Assembly: GCF_963457605.1 (NCBI RefSeq)
Contig: NZ_OY735139.1
Span: forward strand, 1,364,001-1,428,000
Direction of reading: 5' to 3'
DNA from: an uncultured Gellertiella sp.
GTDB lineage: Bacteria > Pseudomonadota > Alphaproteobacteria > Rhizobiales > Rhizobiaceae
Length of the DNA stretch: 64,000 bases
Positions 1 through 9,013 of the stretch are shown piece after piece. Every line of letters begins with the position of its first letter. Within the stretch, counting starts at the first letter, position 1. The notes beneath the pieces are model-generated. The model had not been told where the DNA came from. It saw nothing but the letters and a program-made list of their open reading frames with translations, and searched no databases. The position numbers were made by a program, and so were the translations under genes.

Positions 1-123
1 TATACCCAGCAGGGCACGGCGGGCAATGTGCCGCTTGCCGCCGCCTTCTCGGTGGTGCCGATCCTGATCATGGGCGTCTATCTCTGGGCCGCGAAGAAGA
101 AGGGGGCCTTCGATGCGCTCTGA
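1..123 (+). CDS. ABC transporter permease, C-terminal end (partial)
   Basis: Only the last 40 codons are present, open at the window edge and ending in TGA. The visible residues ([20 protein letters not shown]) form one last transmembrane helix followed by a basic tail, as expected at the C-terminus of a PotB-type permease. The next gene, a PotC-type permease, starts inside it with an 11-bp overlap, so the two are translationally coupled partners of one importer. The binding protein and ATPase genes must lie upstream of the window. The family call rests mostly on this context. Confidence 0.7.
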   Translation, partial: YTQQGTAGNVPLAAAFSVVPILIMGVYLWAAKKKGAFDAL

Positions 124-925
124 CACGCAATCCGCACCGGCGCCGCTGAAGGCTGCCGCCATTGCCGGGCTCCTGTTCCTGCATCTGCCGATCTTCCTGA
201 TTTTTGCCTATGCCTTCACCACCGAGGAGAAGAGCTACCAATGGCCGCCGCCGGGCCTGACGATGAAATGGTTTGCCATCGCCTGGGACCGGCCCGACGT
301 CTGGCAGGCGCTGAGCCTCTCCGTCCGGGTCGGCACGGTGGCAACGGCCATCGCGCTTGTTCTCGGCACGCTCTGCGCGGCAGCGGTCTCGCGCTCGAAA
401 TTCTTCGGCAGCGAGGCGATCTCGCTCTTGGTGATCCTGCCGATTGCACTGCCCGGCATCATCACCGGCATCGCGCTGCGCTCCGCCTTTTCGATGCTCG
501 ACATCCCGTTCTCGATCTGGACGATCATTCTCGGCCACGCCACCTTCTGCGTCGTGGTGGTCTATAACAATGCGGTTGCCCGCTTCCGGCGGATGTCGGG
601 ATCGCTGATCGAGGCCTCGATGGATCTCGGTGCCGACGGCTTCCAGACCTTTCGCCACGTGGTGCTGCCGAATATCGGCACCGCGCTGCTGGCAGGCGGG
701 ATGCTGGCCTTTGCGCTTTCCTTCGACGAGGTCATCGTCACCACCTTTACCGGCGGGCAGCAATCCACCCTGCCGATCTGGATGCTCGAGGAACTGATCC
801 GCCCGCACCAGCGGCCCGTCACCAATGTGGTGGCAATGATCGTGGTGCTGGTGACCTTCCTGCCGATCCTTGCCGCCTATTACCTGACCCGCGATGGTGA
901 CCAGATCGCCGGCGGGGGGAAATGA
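113..925 (+). CDS. Polyamine-type ABC transporter permease (PotC/YdcV-like)
   Basis: A 270-residue inner-membrane permease with about six hydrophobic helices. It has a binding-protein-dependent transport signature (EAA loop) near residues 165-185, [16 protein letters not shown], which contacts the ATPase. Length and motif fit the PotC/YdcV group that imports putrescine or spermidine. It overlaps the preceding permease by 11 bp and is followed 30 bp later by a gamma-aminobutyraldehyde dehydrogenase. This indicates a transport-plus-catabolism operon for putrescine-like diamines. Substrate is inferred from that neighbour rather than from the permease itself. Confidence 0.85.
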   Translation: MRSDTQSAPAPLKAAAIAGLLFLHLPIFLIFAYAFTTEEKSYQWPPPGLTMKWFAIAWDRPDVWQALSLSVRVGTVATAIALVLGTLCAAAVSRSKFFGSEAISLLVILPIALPGIITGIALRSAFSMLDIPFSIWTIILGHATFCVVVVYNNAVARFRRMSGSLIEASMDLGADGFQTFRHVVLPNIGTALLAGGMLAFALSFDEVIVTTFTGGQQSTLPIWMLEELIRPHQRPVTNVVAMIVVLVTFLPILAAYYLTRDGDQIAGGGK

Positions 926-955
926 CACCACGTTCCTGATGATGAGGAGAAGACC

Positions 956-2383
956 ATGGACACCCAGATGCTGATCGGGTCCCGTTTCGAAACCGGCACG
1001 GAAACAGAGGAATCGATCTACAATCCGAAGACCGGCGAAACGGTGCTGACCCTTGCCGAAGCCTCGCTGACACAGCTCGACGAGGCCGTCGAGGCAGCCG
1101 CCCGCGCCTTTGACAGCTGGTCGCAGACGACACCCGCCCAGCGCTCCGGCTATCTCCTGCAGATCGCCGATGCCATCGAGAAGGATGCGGCAGGCTTTGC
1201 CGCGCTCGAGGCGCTGAATTGCGGCAAGCCGATCAATGCGGTGCTGAACGATGAAATCCCGGCCATCGTCGATTGCTGGCGCTTCTTTGCCGGTGCCATC
1301 CGCACGCTTCACGCCCCCGTCGCGGGGGAATATCTGCCCGGCCATACCTCGATGATCCGCCGCGACCCCGTCGGCATCATCGGCTCGATTGCGCCCTGGA
1401 ACTATCCGCTGATGATGATGGCCTGGAAGCTGGCGCCTGCCATCGGCGCGGGCAATACGGTGGTGTTCAAGCCCTCCGAACAGACGCCGCTGACGGCACT
1501 GAAGCTTGCCCGGGTGCTTGCCGATATCCTGCCCGAGGGCGTCGTCAATATCGTGCTTGGCCGGGGGGAAAGCATCGGCAATGCGCTGATCAACCATCCG
1601 AAGATCGCCATGGTGTCGATCACCGGCGATGTCGCGACCGGCAAGAAGGTGCTGGTGGCGGCGTCGAAGACCGTCAAGCGCACCCATCTGGAACTCGGCG
1701 GCAAGGCCCCCGTCATCGTCCATGCCGATGCGGATATCGAGGCGGTGGTCGCCGGCATCCGCACCTTCGGCTATTACAATGCCGGGCAGGATTGCACCGC
1801 CGCCTGCCGGATCTATGCGGATCGCCGGATCCATGACCGGCTGGTCGCCGATCTCTCCGCCGCCGTCTCGACCATCCGGCTCAACGAGGCTGACGACACG
1901 CTGAACGAAATCGGCCCGCTGATCTCGCGCCGCCAGCGCGACCGGGTGGAAAGCTTCGTCTCGCGCGCAGCCGAACTCAAGCATATCGAGATCACCGCCG
2001 GTGGCTCGGTGCTCGGCGACCGCGGCTATTTCTATCGCCCGACGGTGGTGGCAGGCGCCCTTCAGGATGACGAGATCGTCCGCCGCGAGGTTTTTGGCCC
2101 GGTTGTCTCCGTCACCCGCTTCGACGAACCGGAACAGGCGGTGACCTGGGCCAATGACAGCGACTATGGCCTCGCCTCCTCCGTCTGGACGAAGGACATC
2201 TCGCTCGCCATGAAGACCGCTGCCCGCCTTCAGTATGGCTGCACCTGGGTCAATACCCATTTCATGCTGACCAATGAAATGCCGCATGGCGGCGTCAAGC
2301 AATCGGGCTATGGCAAGGACATGTCGATCTACGCGCTGGAAGACTATACCGCGGTTCGTCACGTGATGATCGCGCACGGGTAA
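956..2383 (+). CDS. patD: Gamma-aminobutyraldehyde dehydrogenase (PatD/YdcW-like)
   Basis: A 475-residue NAD-dependent aldehyde dehydrogenase that should oxidise 4-aminobutanal, made from putrescine by a transaminase or oxidase, to GABA. The catalytic cysteine lies in [17 protein letters not shown], a string that closely matches E. coli YdcW/PatD. The general-base glutamate is in LELGGKAP and the cofactor region in SIAPWNYPL. The start is preceded by a GAGGAGAAG ribosome site. It is the last gene of the polyamine transporter operon, matching the E. coli ydcSTUVW arrangement. Other omega-amino aldehydes remain possible substrates. Confidence 0.9.
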   Translation: MDTQMLIGSRFETGTETEESIYNPKTGETVLTLAEASLTQLDEAVEAAARAFDSWSQTTPAQRSGYLLQIADAIEKDAAGFAALEALNCGKPINAVLNDEIPAIVDCWRFFAGAIRTLHAPVAGEYLPGHTSMIRRDPVGIIGSIAPWNYPLMMMAWKLAPAIGAGNTVVFKPSEQTPLTALKLARVLADILPEGVVNIVLGRGESIGNALINHPKIAMVSITGDVATGKKVLVAASKTVKRTHLELGGKAPVIVHADADIEAVVAGIRTFGYYNAGQDCTAACRIYADRRIHDRLVADLSAAVSTIRLNEADDTLNEIGPLISRRQRDRVESFVSRAAELKHIEITAGGSVLGDRGYFYRPTVVAGALQDDEIVRREVFGPVVSVTRFDEPEQAVTWANDSDYGLASSVWTKDISLAMKTAARLQYGCTWVNTHFMLTNEMPHGGVKQSGYGKDMSIYALEDYTAVRHVMIAHG

Positions 2384-2407
2384 AATCGGCACAGGACCGG
2401 TATTGCA

Positions 2408-2435
2408 GGGGCAGATCCGACTGGCTTTCTGCCCC
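2408..2435. terminator. Possible bidirectional terminator hairpin
   Basis: Perfect 8-bp arms GGGGCAGA (2408-2415) and TCTGCCCC (2428-2435) with a 12-base loop lie between the convergent ends of the aldehyde dehydrogenase and the DUF1345 gene. There is no long T-run on either side, so termination is inferred from position and stem. Confidence 0.45.
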
Positions 2436-3112
2436 TACAGCACACTCGCTCCGACATTCACCGCCAGCGCCAGAATGGTGGTGTTGAACAGGAAGGAGAG
2501 GATCGAGTGGGCAAGCACCAGTCGCCGCATCGGCATCGAGGTGACCGAGACATCGGCGGTCTGGGCGGCAACGCCGATGGTGAAGGAGAAACAGAGGAAA
2601 TCCCAGTAGACCGGCTCGAGGCAATCTGCCGGGAAATGCAGGCCCCGCGCCGGGCCGTCGTTGGCGTAGAAAATATGGGCGTAATGCACGGTGAACAGCG
2701 TGTGGACGAAGACCCATGACAGGAAAATCGTGCCCACCGCCTCATAGGGCCGAGCTGAAAGCGGCTCCGGCGGGGTCTGGTGCACGCCCTTCAGCAGCAG
2801 GAAGATCACCGACAGGCTGGCAGCGGCAGCGACCAGCGAGAAGAACAGCAACTGGCTGTCGGGCACATCGATATCGTTGGCGCGCTGCTTCAGCCGGTCG
2901 ACGGAACTTGTCAGCATGAAATACCAGCTGGTGAACAAGTAGACGGTTGCGCCCGCATCCCAGCCAAAGACGAAATTGTCCGCCTTGAAGGCCCGCGACG
3001 TCAACACCAGAAAGGCGAGTATCCCCGCCCCGACCGCTGCCACCACCGCCGGATGCAGCCGCAGCAGCGCTTTGCCCGACCAGCGGTTTGAAGCCTGCCT
3101 GTCCTCATCCAT
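2435..3112 (-). CDS. DUF1345 family membrane protein
   Basis: A 225-residue protein with about five hydrophobic segments, matching the DUF1345 family of predicted integral membrane proteins of unknown function. Family-like features are the WDAGATVYLFTSWYFM stretch near residue 50 and the acid-aromatic region HFPADCLEPVYWDFLCFSF near residue 170. The start at 3112 is chosen because GGGGAG lies 8 bases upstream. An in-frame extension to 3175 runs into the palindromic repeat and has no such site. It stands alone, convergent with the preceding operon. No function can be assigned. Confidence 0.8.
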   Translation of the reverse strand: MDEDRQASNRWSGKALLRLHPAVVAAVGAGILAFLVLTSRAFKADNFVFGWDAGATVYLFTSWYFMLTSSVDRLKQRANDIDVPDSQLLFFSLVAAAASLSVIFLLLKGVHQTPPEPLSARPYEAVGTIFLSWVFVHTLFTVHYAHIFYANDGPARGLHFPADCLEPVYWDFLCFSFTIGVAAQTADVSVTSMPMRRLVLAHSILSFLFNTTILALAVNVGASVL

Positions 3113-3143
3113 ATCGCGTGCTCCCCGGTGCCTCCCCCACGAT

Positions 3144-3413
3144 CTAGTGGAATGAATTTGACATTCGATGCCCATTCGCCGCGATCTCGCGGATCGAATG
3201 TCAAATTCGTAAATTCCACTAGAATCATAGTGTCACTAGAGTTTGTCAGGGAAAAGTGGAATCCGGTTTTCCCGAAAAGACAAACGAAAACAAAGAGAAT
3301 TAGAGTTTGTCTGGTTCAGTCTGAACCTGACAAACTCTAGTGGTTTTCATGATTCCGACATTTGCTCCCGAGGGTAAAGCGGACGGTAGCAAATGTCGGA
3401 ATCAAACCACTAG
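3144..3413. repeat. Mosaic palindromic intergenic repeat, copy A (modules 1-2-3)
   Basis: The 430-bp gap between the DUF1345 and SDR genes is filled by three abutting palindromes, each bounded by CTAG. Module 1 is 3144-3222 (79 bp, arms around GAATTTGACATTCGAT). Module 2 is 3236-3340, starting CTAGAGTTTGTCAG and ending CTGACAAACTCTAG. Module 3 is 3337-3413 (77 bp, arms around GATTCCGACATTTGCT). A 13-base linker lies between modules 1 and 2. The same modules recur at 53366-53636 on the opposite strand in a different order. The style resembles Rhizobium intergenic mosaic elements; it is non-coding and could form long RNA hairpins. Confidence 0.9.
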
Positions 3414-3542
3414 CGCAAAATTATGGATTGGGTAATCGGTTTCGTCGCCCGAGTGATACCATCTTGCGTCAGGCTTCACCCGCCGCGGCACCCTGAGCAG
3501 GCACGGGCCGGAGATTCTCAACGAGACAACCCGCGTACCCCC

Positions 3543-4274
3543 TCAGAGGCTCCAGCCGCCATCGATCACATGGGTCTGGCCCGTGGTGAAGGCGGCGTCG
3601 TCGCTGGCCAGGTAGGTGACGAGACGGGCGATTTCCTCCGGCGTGCCGATCCGGCCCATCGGCTGGCGACCGATGAATTCGGCCATGGCCTTTTCATAGT
3701 CGCCGGTGGCACGCAGGCGGTCATGCAGCGAGGGGCTGTCGACGGTTCCGGGGCAGATGGCATTGCAGCGGATGCCTTTGGTGACGAAATCGGCGGCAAT
3801 CGCCTTGGTGAGCCCGATGACGGCGGCCTTCGAGGCGCAATAGACGAAGCGATTCGGCACCCCCTTCACGCTTGAAGCGACCGAGGCCATGTTGATGATC
3901 GAGCCCCGGCCCTGCGCCAGCATGCCGGGCAACACCGCCTTGCAGAGCCGGTACATCGCCTTGGCATTGAGGTCGAAGGCGAAATCCCAGTCCTTTTCCT
4001 CCGCGTCGAGAATTGACCCGGCATGGACGAAACCGGCGCAATTGAACAGCACGTCGACCGTGCCGACCTCCGCGACAAAGGCCCTGACCGCCTCGCTGTC
4101 GAGCACGTTGAGCTTCTTCTTTTCAGCGCCTTCTAGCGTTGAAAGCGCTACCTCGTTGATATCGGTGGCAATCACCTTCGCGCCCCGGCTGACGAAGCGT
4201 TCGGCAGTCGCCCGGCCGATCCCCTGTGCGGCAGCCGTGATCACGACAACCCTGCCTTCCAGTCCATGTGCCAT
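3543..4274 (-). CDS. SDR oxidoreductase, probable 2-keto-3-deoxy-L-fuconate dehydrogenase
   Basis: A 243-residue classical short-chain dehydrogenase. The NAD-binding motif is TAAAQGIGRA near residue 14 and the catalytic residues are the serine in NMASVAS and tyrosine/lysine in YCASKAA. The N-terminal pattern and ATDINE segment resemble the 2-keto-3-deoxy-L-fuconate 4-dehydrogenase branch of the BDH2-like SDRs, which oxidises the dehydrated sugar acid to a diketo acid. It is the last gene of a minus-strand operon with a UxaA-type dehydratase and a Gfo/Idh oxidoreductase, facing an IclR regulator and a lactonase. The enzyme class is certain; the exact substrate is inferred from context. Confidence 0.8.
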   Translation of the reverse strand: MAHGLEGRVVVITAAAQGIGRATAERFVSRGAKVIATDINEVALSTLEGAEKKKLNVLDSEAVRAFVAEVGTVDVLFNCAGFVHAGSILDAEEKDWDFAFDLNAKAMYRLCKAVLPGMLAQGRGSIINMASVASSVKGVPNRFVYCASKAAVIGLTKAIAADFVTKGIRCNAICPGTVDSPSLHDRLRATGDYEKAMAEFIGRQPMGRIGTPEEIARLVTYLASDDAAFTTGQTHVIDGGWSL

Positions 4275-4328
4275 CGATAAAGTCCTTGTTGTCCTCGAAA
4301 CGGGGGATGAATGCGAAAAAGACAGCCG

Positions 4329-5540
4329 TCAGGCAACGCGCCGACCGGGCTGGGTGGGCAGGCAGGAAGGGCCAATCGGCTCGAAGCTCTTGTAGGTCAG
4401 GATGAATTCCTGATGGCCGAGATCCTCGGACTTGGTCTTTTCGCCATTGCAGACCCGCTTGATCAGATCATGGATCTCGCGGCCGACATCATCAACCGAG
4501 GCGGTGCCCTCCAGAATGCGGCCGGCATTGACATCCATGTCCTCTTCCATCCGCCGGTAGGTGGCGGGATTGGCGCAGACCTTGATCACCGGAGCGAGCG
4601 CCGATCCGACGACCGAGCCACGACCGGTGGCAAACAGGATGACATGGCTGCCGCAGGCGATCAGTTCTGCGATTTCGGCATTGTCCGAGATATTCGGGAA
4701 GCCGAAGCGCACCTCGCCATCCGGGATGACATCGAGCAGGTAGAGCCCCCCGGTCGGCGGCACGTCGCCGGGCTTGATCAGGCCGGCGATCGTTGCCTGG
4801 CCGCTCTTGGCATAGGCGCCGAGCGACTTTTCCTCGATGGTGGTCAAGCCGCCATCGGCATTGCCGGGCGCAAAGCTCGCATGTCCCAGCGTGTCGTAAT
4901 ATTTGGCGGTCTTCTGCATGCAGGAGAGGATTTCACCCGCCAGTTCCGGCGTGGCGGCCCGGTCCATCATCACCTGCTCGAGGCCGATCAGTTCGCCGGT
5001 TTCCTCGAAGATCGCCGCTCCGCCCTCGCTCACCAGATAATCGAAGGCGCGGCCCATCGCCGGATTGGCGGTGAGCCCGGAGGTCGCATCGGATCCGCCG
5101 CAGATCGTGCCGACGATCAGTTCCGACGGCAGGATTTCGGCGCGCGGCGTCGATTTCAGACCCTCCAGCGTCTCGGCGATCCATTCCCGGCCTTCGCGGA
5201 TGGTGGTGCGGGTGCCACCTGCGGCCTGAATGCCGATCAGCCGCACCGGACGACCGGATTTTTCGATAGTTTCATAAAGCGTGTGCCGGTTGAAGCCTTC
5301 GCAGCCGAGCGACACCATCAGCACTGCCGCCACATTCGGATGGGTGCAAAGTTTCTGCAGCATGCGCTGCGAGTAATCGTTGGGGAAGCAGCCGGGGAAG
5401 CCGATGACATGCACATCCTGGTCGCGAAACGGGATCTGGATCTCGCGGCTGACATGATGGGCGCATTCGACCAGATAGACGACGGCGATGATGTTGCGAA
5501 TGCCCTTCCGGCCATCGGGGCGGAGATAACCGTTGATCAT
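4329..5540 (-). CDS. UxaA-family sugar-acid dehydratase, large (catalytic) subunit
   Basis: A 403-residue protein matching the C-terminal catalytic domain of altronate/galactarate dehydratases (UxaA/GarD family). These enzymes remove water from sugar acids to give 2-keto-3-deoxy acids. Family-like segments include MVSLGCEGFN, GGSDATSGLTANPAMG and ATGRGSVVGSALAPVIKV. The usual N-terminal SAF domain is missing because it is encoded separately by the next gene upstream, 2 bp away, so the two proteins probably form one enzyme. Split SAF/large pairs are also seen in sulfolactate sulfo-lyase (SuyAB), so that activity is an alternative. The neighbouring lactonase and 2-keto-3-deoxy acid dehydrogenase favour a sugar acid such as L-fuconate. 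Confidence 0.82.
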   Translation of the reverse strand: MINGYLRPDGRKGIRNIIAVVYLVECAHHVSREIQIPFRDQDVHVIGFPGCFPNDYSQRMLQKLCTHPNVAAVLMVSLGCEGFNRHTLYETIEKSGRPVRLIGIQAAGGTRTTIREGREWIAETLEGLKSTPRAEILPSELIVGTICGGSDATSGLTANPAMGRAFDYLVSEGGAAIFEETGELIGLEQVMMDRAATPELAGEILSCMQKTAKYYDTLGHASFAPGNADGGLTTIEEKSLGAYAKSGQATIAGLIKPGDVPPTGGLYLLDVIPDGEVRFGFPNISDNAEIAELIACGSHVILFATGRGSVVGSALAPVIKVCANPATYRRMEEDMDVNAGRILEGTASVDDVGREIHDLIKRVCNGEKTKSEDLGHQEFILTYKSFEPIGPSCLPTQPGRRVA

Positions 5541-5542
5541 GT

Positions 5543-5848
5543 TCAGGCCTCCTTCTTGCTGTCGCCCGAAAGCGTATAGGTGGGCAGGTAATCGCTCTTC
5601 AGATTGTGGATATGGACGTAGTCGCCCGGCGCAATCGCCAGCCTGGCCGAACCGATGGGCGTGCGGTACTTGATCACCTTTTCGCCGGGCGCAATGGCGC
5701 GGATCGCCAGCTTGTGGCCGGTCGGCGTATCGCGCTCCAGCGTGATGGCCGCGCCATCGACCGTGACCACGGTACCGCGCACGAGATCCCGGCGGGCAAG
5801 GGCGATATTGTCGGAGGCGTCAAGGATCAGCAGGGAAGGGTCGCTCAT
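5543..5848 (-). CDS. UxaA-family dehydratase, small SAF-domain subunit
   Basis: A 101-residue protein matching the SAF domain found at the N-terminus of altronate dehydratases. Recognisable parts are an early alanine-rich DNIALARRDL segment, GHKLAIRAIAPGEKVIKY in the middle and GDYVHIHNL near the end. Start ATG at 5848 is one base from the stop of the upstream oxidoreductase, and its own stop is 2 bp before the large subunit start, so all are co-translated. Together with the downstream 403-residue protein it would rebuild a complete UxaA-type enzyme. Confidence 0.82.
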   Translation of the reverse strand: MSDPSLLILDASDNIALARRDLVRGTVVTVDGAAITLERDTPTGHKLAIRAIAPGEKVIKYRTPIGSARLAIAPGDYVHIHNLKSDYLPTYTLSGDSKKEA

Positions 5849-5849
5849 G

Positions 5850-6929
5850 TCAGGTCTCCGGCAGGCTTGCGATGGGGGTTGCGGGGGCAGCGCTGGAGGC
5901 ATAGGCGGCTTCGACCAGCGCCATTGTCGACCAGGCGTCCTCGACGCTGCCGACCAGCACCTCGTCCTCTCCGCAGGCAAAGCGCTGCAAATTGGCCATG
6001 CGGTTGAGGAAAGCATCGGGGAACCATGCCCCTTCCAGCCGGACCTCGACCCAGTCCCTGCCCCCCGCCGGCCGGATGAAGAGCTCATCCGGCTCGCCCC
6101 GGGGATAATCGAGATTGACGCCGAGCTTGACGTAGGCAGCCCCCCTTGTCCCGGAAATGCGGAACTCGCAGGCCTGGTATTTGCGGCCGAAATCATGGTC
6201 GTGATTGACCGACAGCTGACAGCGCAGCCGGTCGCCGTAATCGAGGATCGCCGAGGTGCGGGTCTGCGCCACCGCGTGGTTGGGATGGCCGAGCGTCCTG
6301 GCATGGACACCCAGCGGATTGCCAAGCAGGCTGCGGATGAAATCCAGATAATGGATCGAGTGCATGGCGATCTCGATGCGCGGCAGGCCCTTCAGAAACG
6401 GCCAGAGACCCCAGGGCGTATCGAGCGCGATCCAGGCGTCGAAATCCACCACCTCGCCGAGCAAACCCCGTTCGACGGCGTCCTTGAGAGCCAGCATCAT
6501 CGGCGCAAAGCGAAGCTGCAGATTGACGGCGGCTTTCAAATGCCGGGCACGGCAGATCCCGAGAATGTCGGTCGCCGCCGCGAGATCGGAACCCATCGGC
6601 TTCTGGATCAGTGCAGGCGATCCCTCCGGCAGGCGGGAGAGGATCGCGGCATGGGCTGCGGGCGGGGTGGCAAGATCGAAGATGGCATCTGGCACCGCAA
6701 GCGCTTCCGTCTGGCTTGCAAAGGCCCGCACGCCAAAGCGTGCAGCCAGCGCGCCCGCCTTGCCGAGATCAGAATCATAGATCCCGGCGACGGGAAAGCC
6801 GCCCTTGAGATAGGCGGGCAGATGCGCATCACCGACAATCGACCCCGCCCCGAAGATCACGACCGGGCGCGGGCGGGCGGGCTTCGGCCACCATTGGCGC
6901 AAACTCGACGGCTCAAACCCTTCAGTCAC
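5850..6929 (-). CDS. Gfo/Idh/MocA family oxidoreductase
   Basis: A 359-residue NAD(P)-dependent dehydrogenase. The Rossmann motif VVIFGAGSIVGDAHLPAYL lies at residues 23-41, and IQKPMGSD near residue 130 matches the family's EKP catalytic stretch with I-Q in place of the usual E. It is the first gene of the minus-strand operon, transcribed away from the IclR regulator. In a non-phosphorylative pathway this protein would oxidise the free sugar to its lactone, the substrate of the lactonase encoded on the other side. That role is inferred from gene order; this family acts on many sugars and inositols. Confidence 0.8.
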   Translation of the reverse strand: MTEGFEPSSLRQWWPKPARPRPVVIFGAGSIVGDAHLPAYLKGGFPVAGIYDSDLGKAGALAARFGVRAFASQTEALAVPDAIFDLATPPAAHAAILSRLPEGSPALIQKPMGSDLAAATDILGICRARHLKAAVNLQLRFAPMMLALKDAVERGLLGEVVDFDAWIALDTPWGLWPFLKGLPRIEIAMHSIHYLDFIRSLLGNPLGVHARTLGHPNHAVAQTRTSAILDYGDRLRCQLSVNHDHDFGRKYQACEFRISGTRGAAYVKLGVNLDYPRGEPDELFIRPAGGRDWVEVRLEGAWFPDAFLNRMANLQRFACGEDEVLVGSVEDAWSTMALVEAAYASSAAPATPIASLPET

Positions 6930-7118
6930 GGCAACACCTCTTCCCTAATCGCAATAAAAGACAATTTCATCGACTGCCGGTCACGCCTGTCGTGGTTGCG
7001 TCTTCCCATCCTGTCCGGCACGATGCCCTGGCCGTGGGGATTACCTTGCAGGAAAATGCACACCGTCTAAAATGCGGCTTTCTGCGCGCTCAGGCAATGG
7101 GTCGCCGTTTCTCCTGAC

Positions 7119-7214
7119 TCATATATGGATTAACAATTCATATGTAAACTAGTTATTCGCCAGTCGTCAAGCTGTCAATTCGCTGCGTTGCAATTCGCTA
7201 TCATTCATATATGA
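7119..7214. promoter_or_regulatory. Divergent promoter with three CATATATG-type repeats (candidate IclR operator)
   Basis: The AT-rich gap between the divergent oxidoreductase and IclR genes holds TCATATATGG (7119-7128), TTCATATGTA (7138-7147) and TTCATATATGA (7204-7214). The last covers the IclR start codon, which would give tight autorepression. IclR proteins commonly bind short palindromes next to their own gene. Assignment is from spacing and repetition only. Confidence 0.5.
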
Positions 7215-8029
7215 CGGTAAAATCCCTTCTGACAGGACAGGCTTCCGTGACACAGGACGACGATTCCGACCGCTACCGCGCCCCCGCCCTCGACAAGGGG
7301 CTCGATATCCTGGAACTGCTTGCCCATACGGATGGCGGGCTCACCCAGGCGGAAATCGCCAAGGGTCTGAACAAGAGCCCGAATGAATTCTACCGGATGC
7401 TCGACCGGCTGGTCAGGCGCGGCTATGTGCAGCGCCAGGGCGGCGACCGGTTCTATCTGACGCTGAAGCTGTTCGGGCTTGCCCATTTCCATGCGCCTGT
7501 GCGCCGGCTCGTGTCTTTTGCGACCCCGGTGATGCGGGAATTTTCAAACCGTGCCGAGCAATCCTGCCACCTCGCCATCTATGACCGGGGCTCGGTGGTC
7601 GTCATCGCCCAGCAGGACAGCCCGACCTACTGGGGCATATCGATCCGGGTCGGCGCGACGATCAGCCTGTTCAACACCGGCTCCGGCCATATCCTGCTCG
7701 CCTTCCGCGACGAAGCCCAGCGCCAGATGATGATGGCCGAACAGGAACGGCTGAAGGCCGACACACGCCGCCCGGATGATCTCGAGGAACGGCTGCAATC
7801 CCTTAGCCAGCGCGGGTTTGAAACCATGGACAGCCTGCAGACGGCGGGCGTGCGCAATATTTCGGCACCGGTCCTCGCCCTCGACGGCAATGCGCTGGCG
7901 GCGCTGACCTGTCCCTATATCTCGCCGATCAATGCCGACGCCCCGTCTTTCGACACGGTGATCGACCATCTCCGGGAGGCCGCCAGGCAGATTTCGGAAA
8001 TCGTCGCCGGACGCTCCGAGGATATCTGA
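7211..8029 (+). CDS. IclR family transcriptional regulator
   Basis: A 272-residue regulator with an N-terminal winged helix (residues about 25-85, ALDKGLDILELL followed by LTQAEIAKGLNKSPNEFYRM) and a C-terminal IclR effector domain. It stands divergent to the sugar-acid operon and 84 bp before the lactonase, so it very likely controls both. The ATG at 7211 lies inside a CATATATG repeat; GTG at 7247 is an alternative start that would free that site. Effector is unknown but probably a sugar-acid intermediate. Confidence 0.9.
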   Translation: MTVKSLLTGQASVTQDDDSDRYRAPALDKGLDILELLAHTDGGLTQAEIAKGLNKSPNEFYRMLDRLVRRGYVQRQGGDRFYLTLKLFGLAHFHAPVRRLVSFATPVMREFSNRAEQSCHLAIYDRGSVVVIAQQDSPTYWGISIRVGATISLFNTGSGHILLAFRDEAQRQMMMAEQERLKADTRRPDDLEERLQSLSQRGFETMDSLQTAGVRNISAPVLALDGNALAALTCPYISPINADAPSFDTVIDHLREAARQISEIVAGRSEDI

Positions 8030-8113
8030 CCTCAATTTCCATTTGAAGAGACTATTCCTTCGTGAATATATTGCGGTGCAGGCCGAAACCCCGGACTGAC
8101 CAAAGCGGAGGGA

Positions 8114-8956
8114 ATGCCGATGCTGACCGACTGTCACCTGCATCTGATCGACCGGTCCAAGCTCAGCTACCCCTGGCTTGAAACGGTGGGTGCCCTCAAC
8201 CACGACCATCTCTACGAGACCTATGCACGCGAAGCCCGCCGGGCCGGCATTTCCCGGTGCCTGCATATGGAAGTGGATGTCGCGCCTCACGATATCGGGC
8301 GCGAGACCGCGATGATCGAGGCGCTTGCCCGCCGACCGGAGTCTTTGATTGCAGGGGCCATCTCGGCCTGCCGACCGGAAGAGGCTGATTTTCCTGCATT
8401 TCTCGACCATATCCGCGCCAATCCCTTCGTCAGGGGCCTGCGCCGGGTTCTGCATGTGATGCCCGACGACCTGTCCGAAACGCCGCTGTTTCGCGACAAT
8501 ATCCGCCTGTTGTCCGGCACCGGCCTGACCTTCGATCTCTGCACCCTGCCCCACCAGATCACGCGCGCCATTGCCCTTGCCGATCTCGCGCCCGATGTCA
8601 CCTTCATTCTCGACCATTGCGGCGTGCCCGCCATTGCCTCGGGCGCTCACGATTCCTGGGCCCGCGGCATCGCCGACATCGCGAGACGGCCCAATGTCAT
8701 CGTCAAGATATCAGGGATCATCGCCTATGCGGATGCGGGAAGCTGGGATCTGGAGGTGCTGCGGCCTTATGTCGAGACGGTCACCGGCGCCTTCGGTTTC
8801 GACCGCATGATCTGGGGCAGCGACTGGCCCGTCTGCACGCTCGGCGGCTCACTGTCGACCTGGGTGGCCGCGACCCATGCGCTGTTTGGCGGCGCGAGCA
8901 ACGAAGAAAGGCGCAAGCTGTTCAGCGGCAATGCCAGCCGTCTCTGGGGCCTGTAA
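8114..8956 (+). CDS. Amidohydrolase, probable L-fucono-1,5-lactonase
   Basis: A 280-residue TIM-barrel metal hydrolase of the COG3618 type. It shows the N-terminal metal motif DCHLHLID (residues 6-13), the VTFILDHCGVPAI strand in mid-protein and the terminal metal aspartate in MIWGSDWPVC. Characterised members hydrolyse L-fucono-, L-rhamnono- and related sugar lactones. Placed just after the IclR regulator and opposite the dehydratase operon, it supplies the missing lactone-opening step. The family is clear; the specific sugar is inferred. Confidence 0.8.
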   Translation: MPMLTDCHLHLIDRSKLSYPWLETVGALNHDHLYETYAREARRAGISRCLHMEVDVAPHDIGRETAMIEALARRPESLIAGAISACRPEEADFPAFLDHIRANPFVRGLRRVLHVMPDDLSETPLFRDNIRLLSGTGLTFDLCTLPHQITRAIALADLAPDVTFILDHCGVPAIASGAHDSWARGIADIARRPNVIVKISGIIAYADAGSWDLEVLRPYVETVTGAFGFDRMIWGSDWPVCTLGGSLSTWVAATHALFGGASNEERRKLFSGNASRLWGL

Positions 8957-8965
8957 AGGCAGGAC

Positions 8966-9003
8966 GGGCGCCCCGGCCCGAAAGGGGACCGGAGCGCCTT
9001 TCT
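8966..9003 (+). terminator. Rho-independent terminator after the lactonase
   Basis: A GC-rich stem of GGCGCCCCGG with CCGGAGCGCC (one mismatch), extended by partly pairing bases around a central GAAA, is followed by TTTCT. It lies just after the lactonase stop and before the convergent transaldolase, so it probably ends the plus-strand transcript. Confidence 0.7.
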
Positions 9004-9013
9004 CGTCAGCCGC

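Noticed and set aside
68-2392. A 774-codon minus-strand open frame across the permease and aldehyde dehydrogenase
   Set aside because: It is the low-complexity, His/Arg/Asp-rich reverse shadow of two convincing plus-strand genes and has no family-like motifs.
3144-3413. Possible CRISPR array or attachment site
   Set aside because: The repeats are different large palindromes without regular direct repeats and spacers, and no cas or integrase genes are near.
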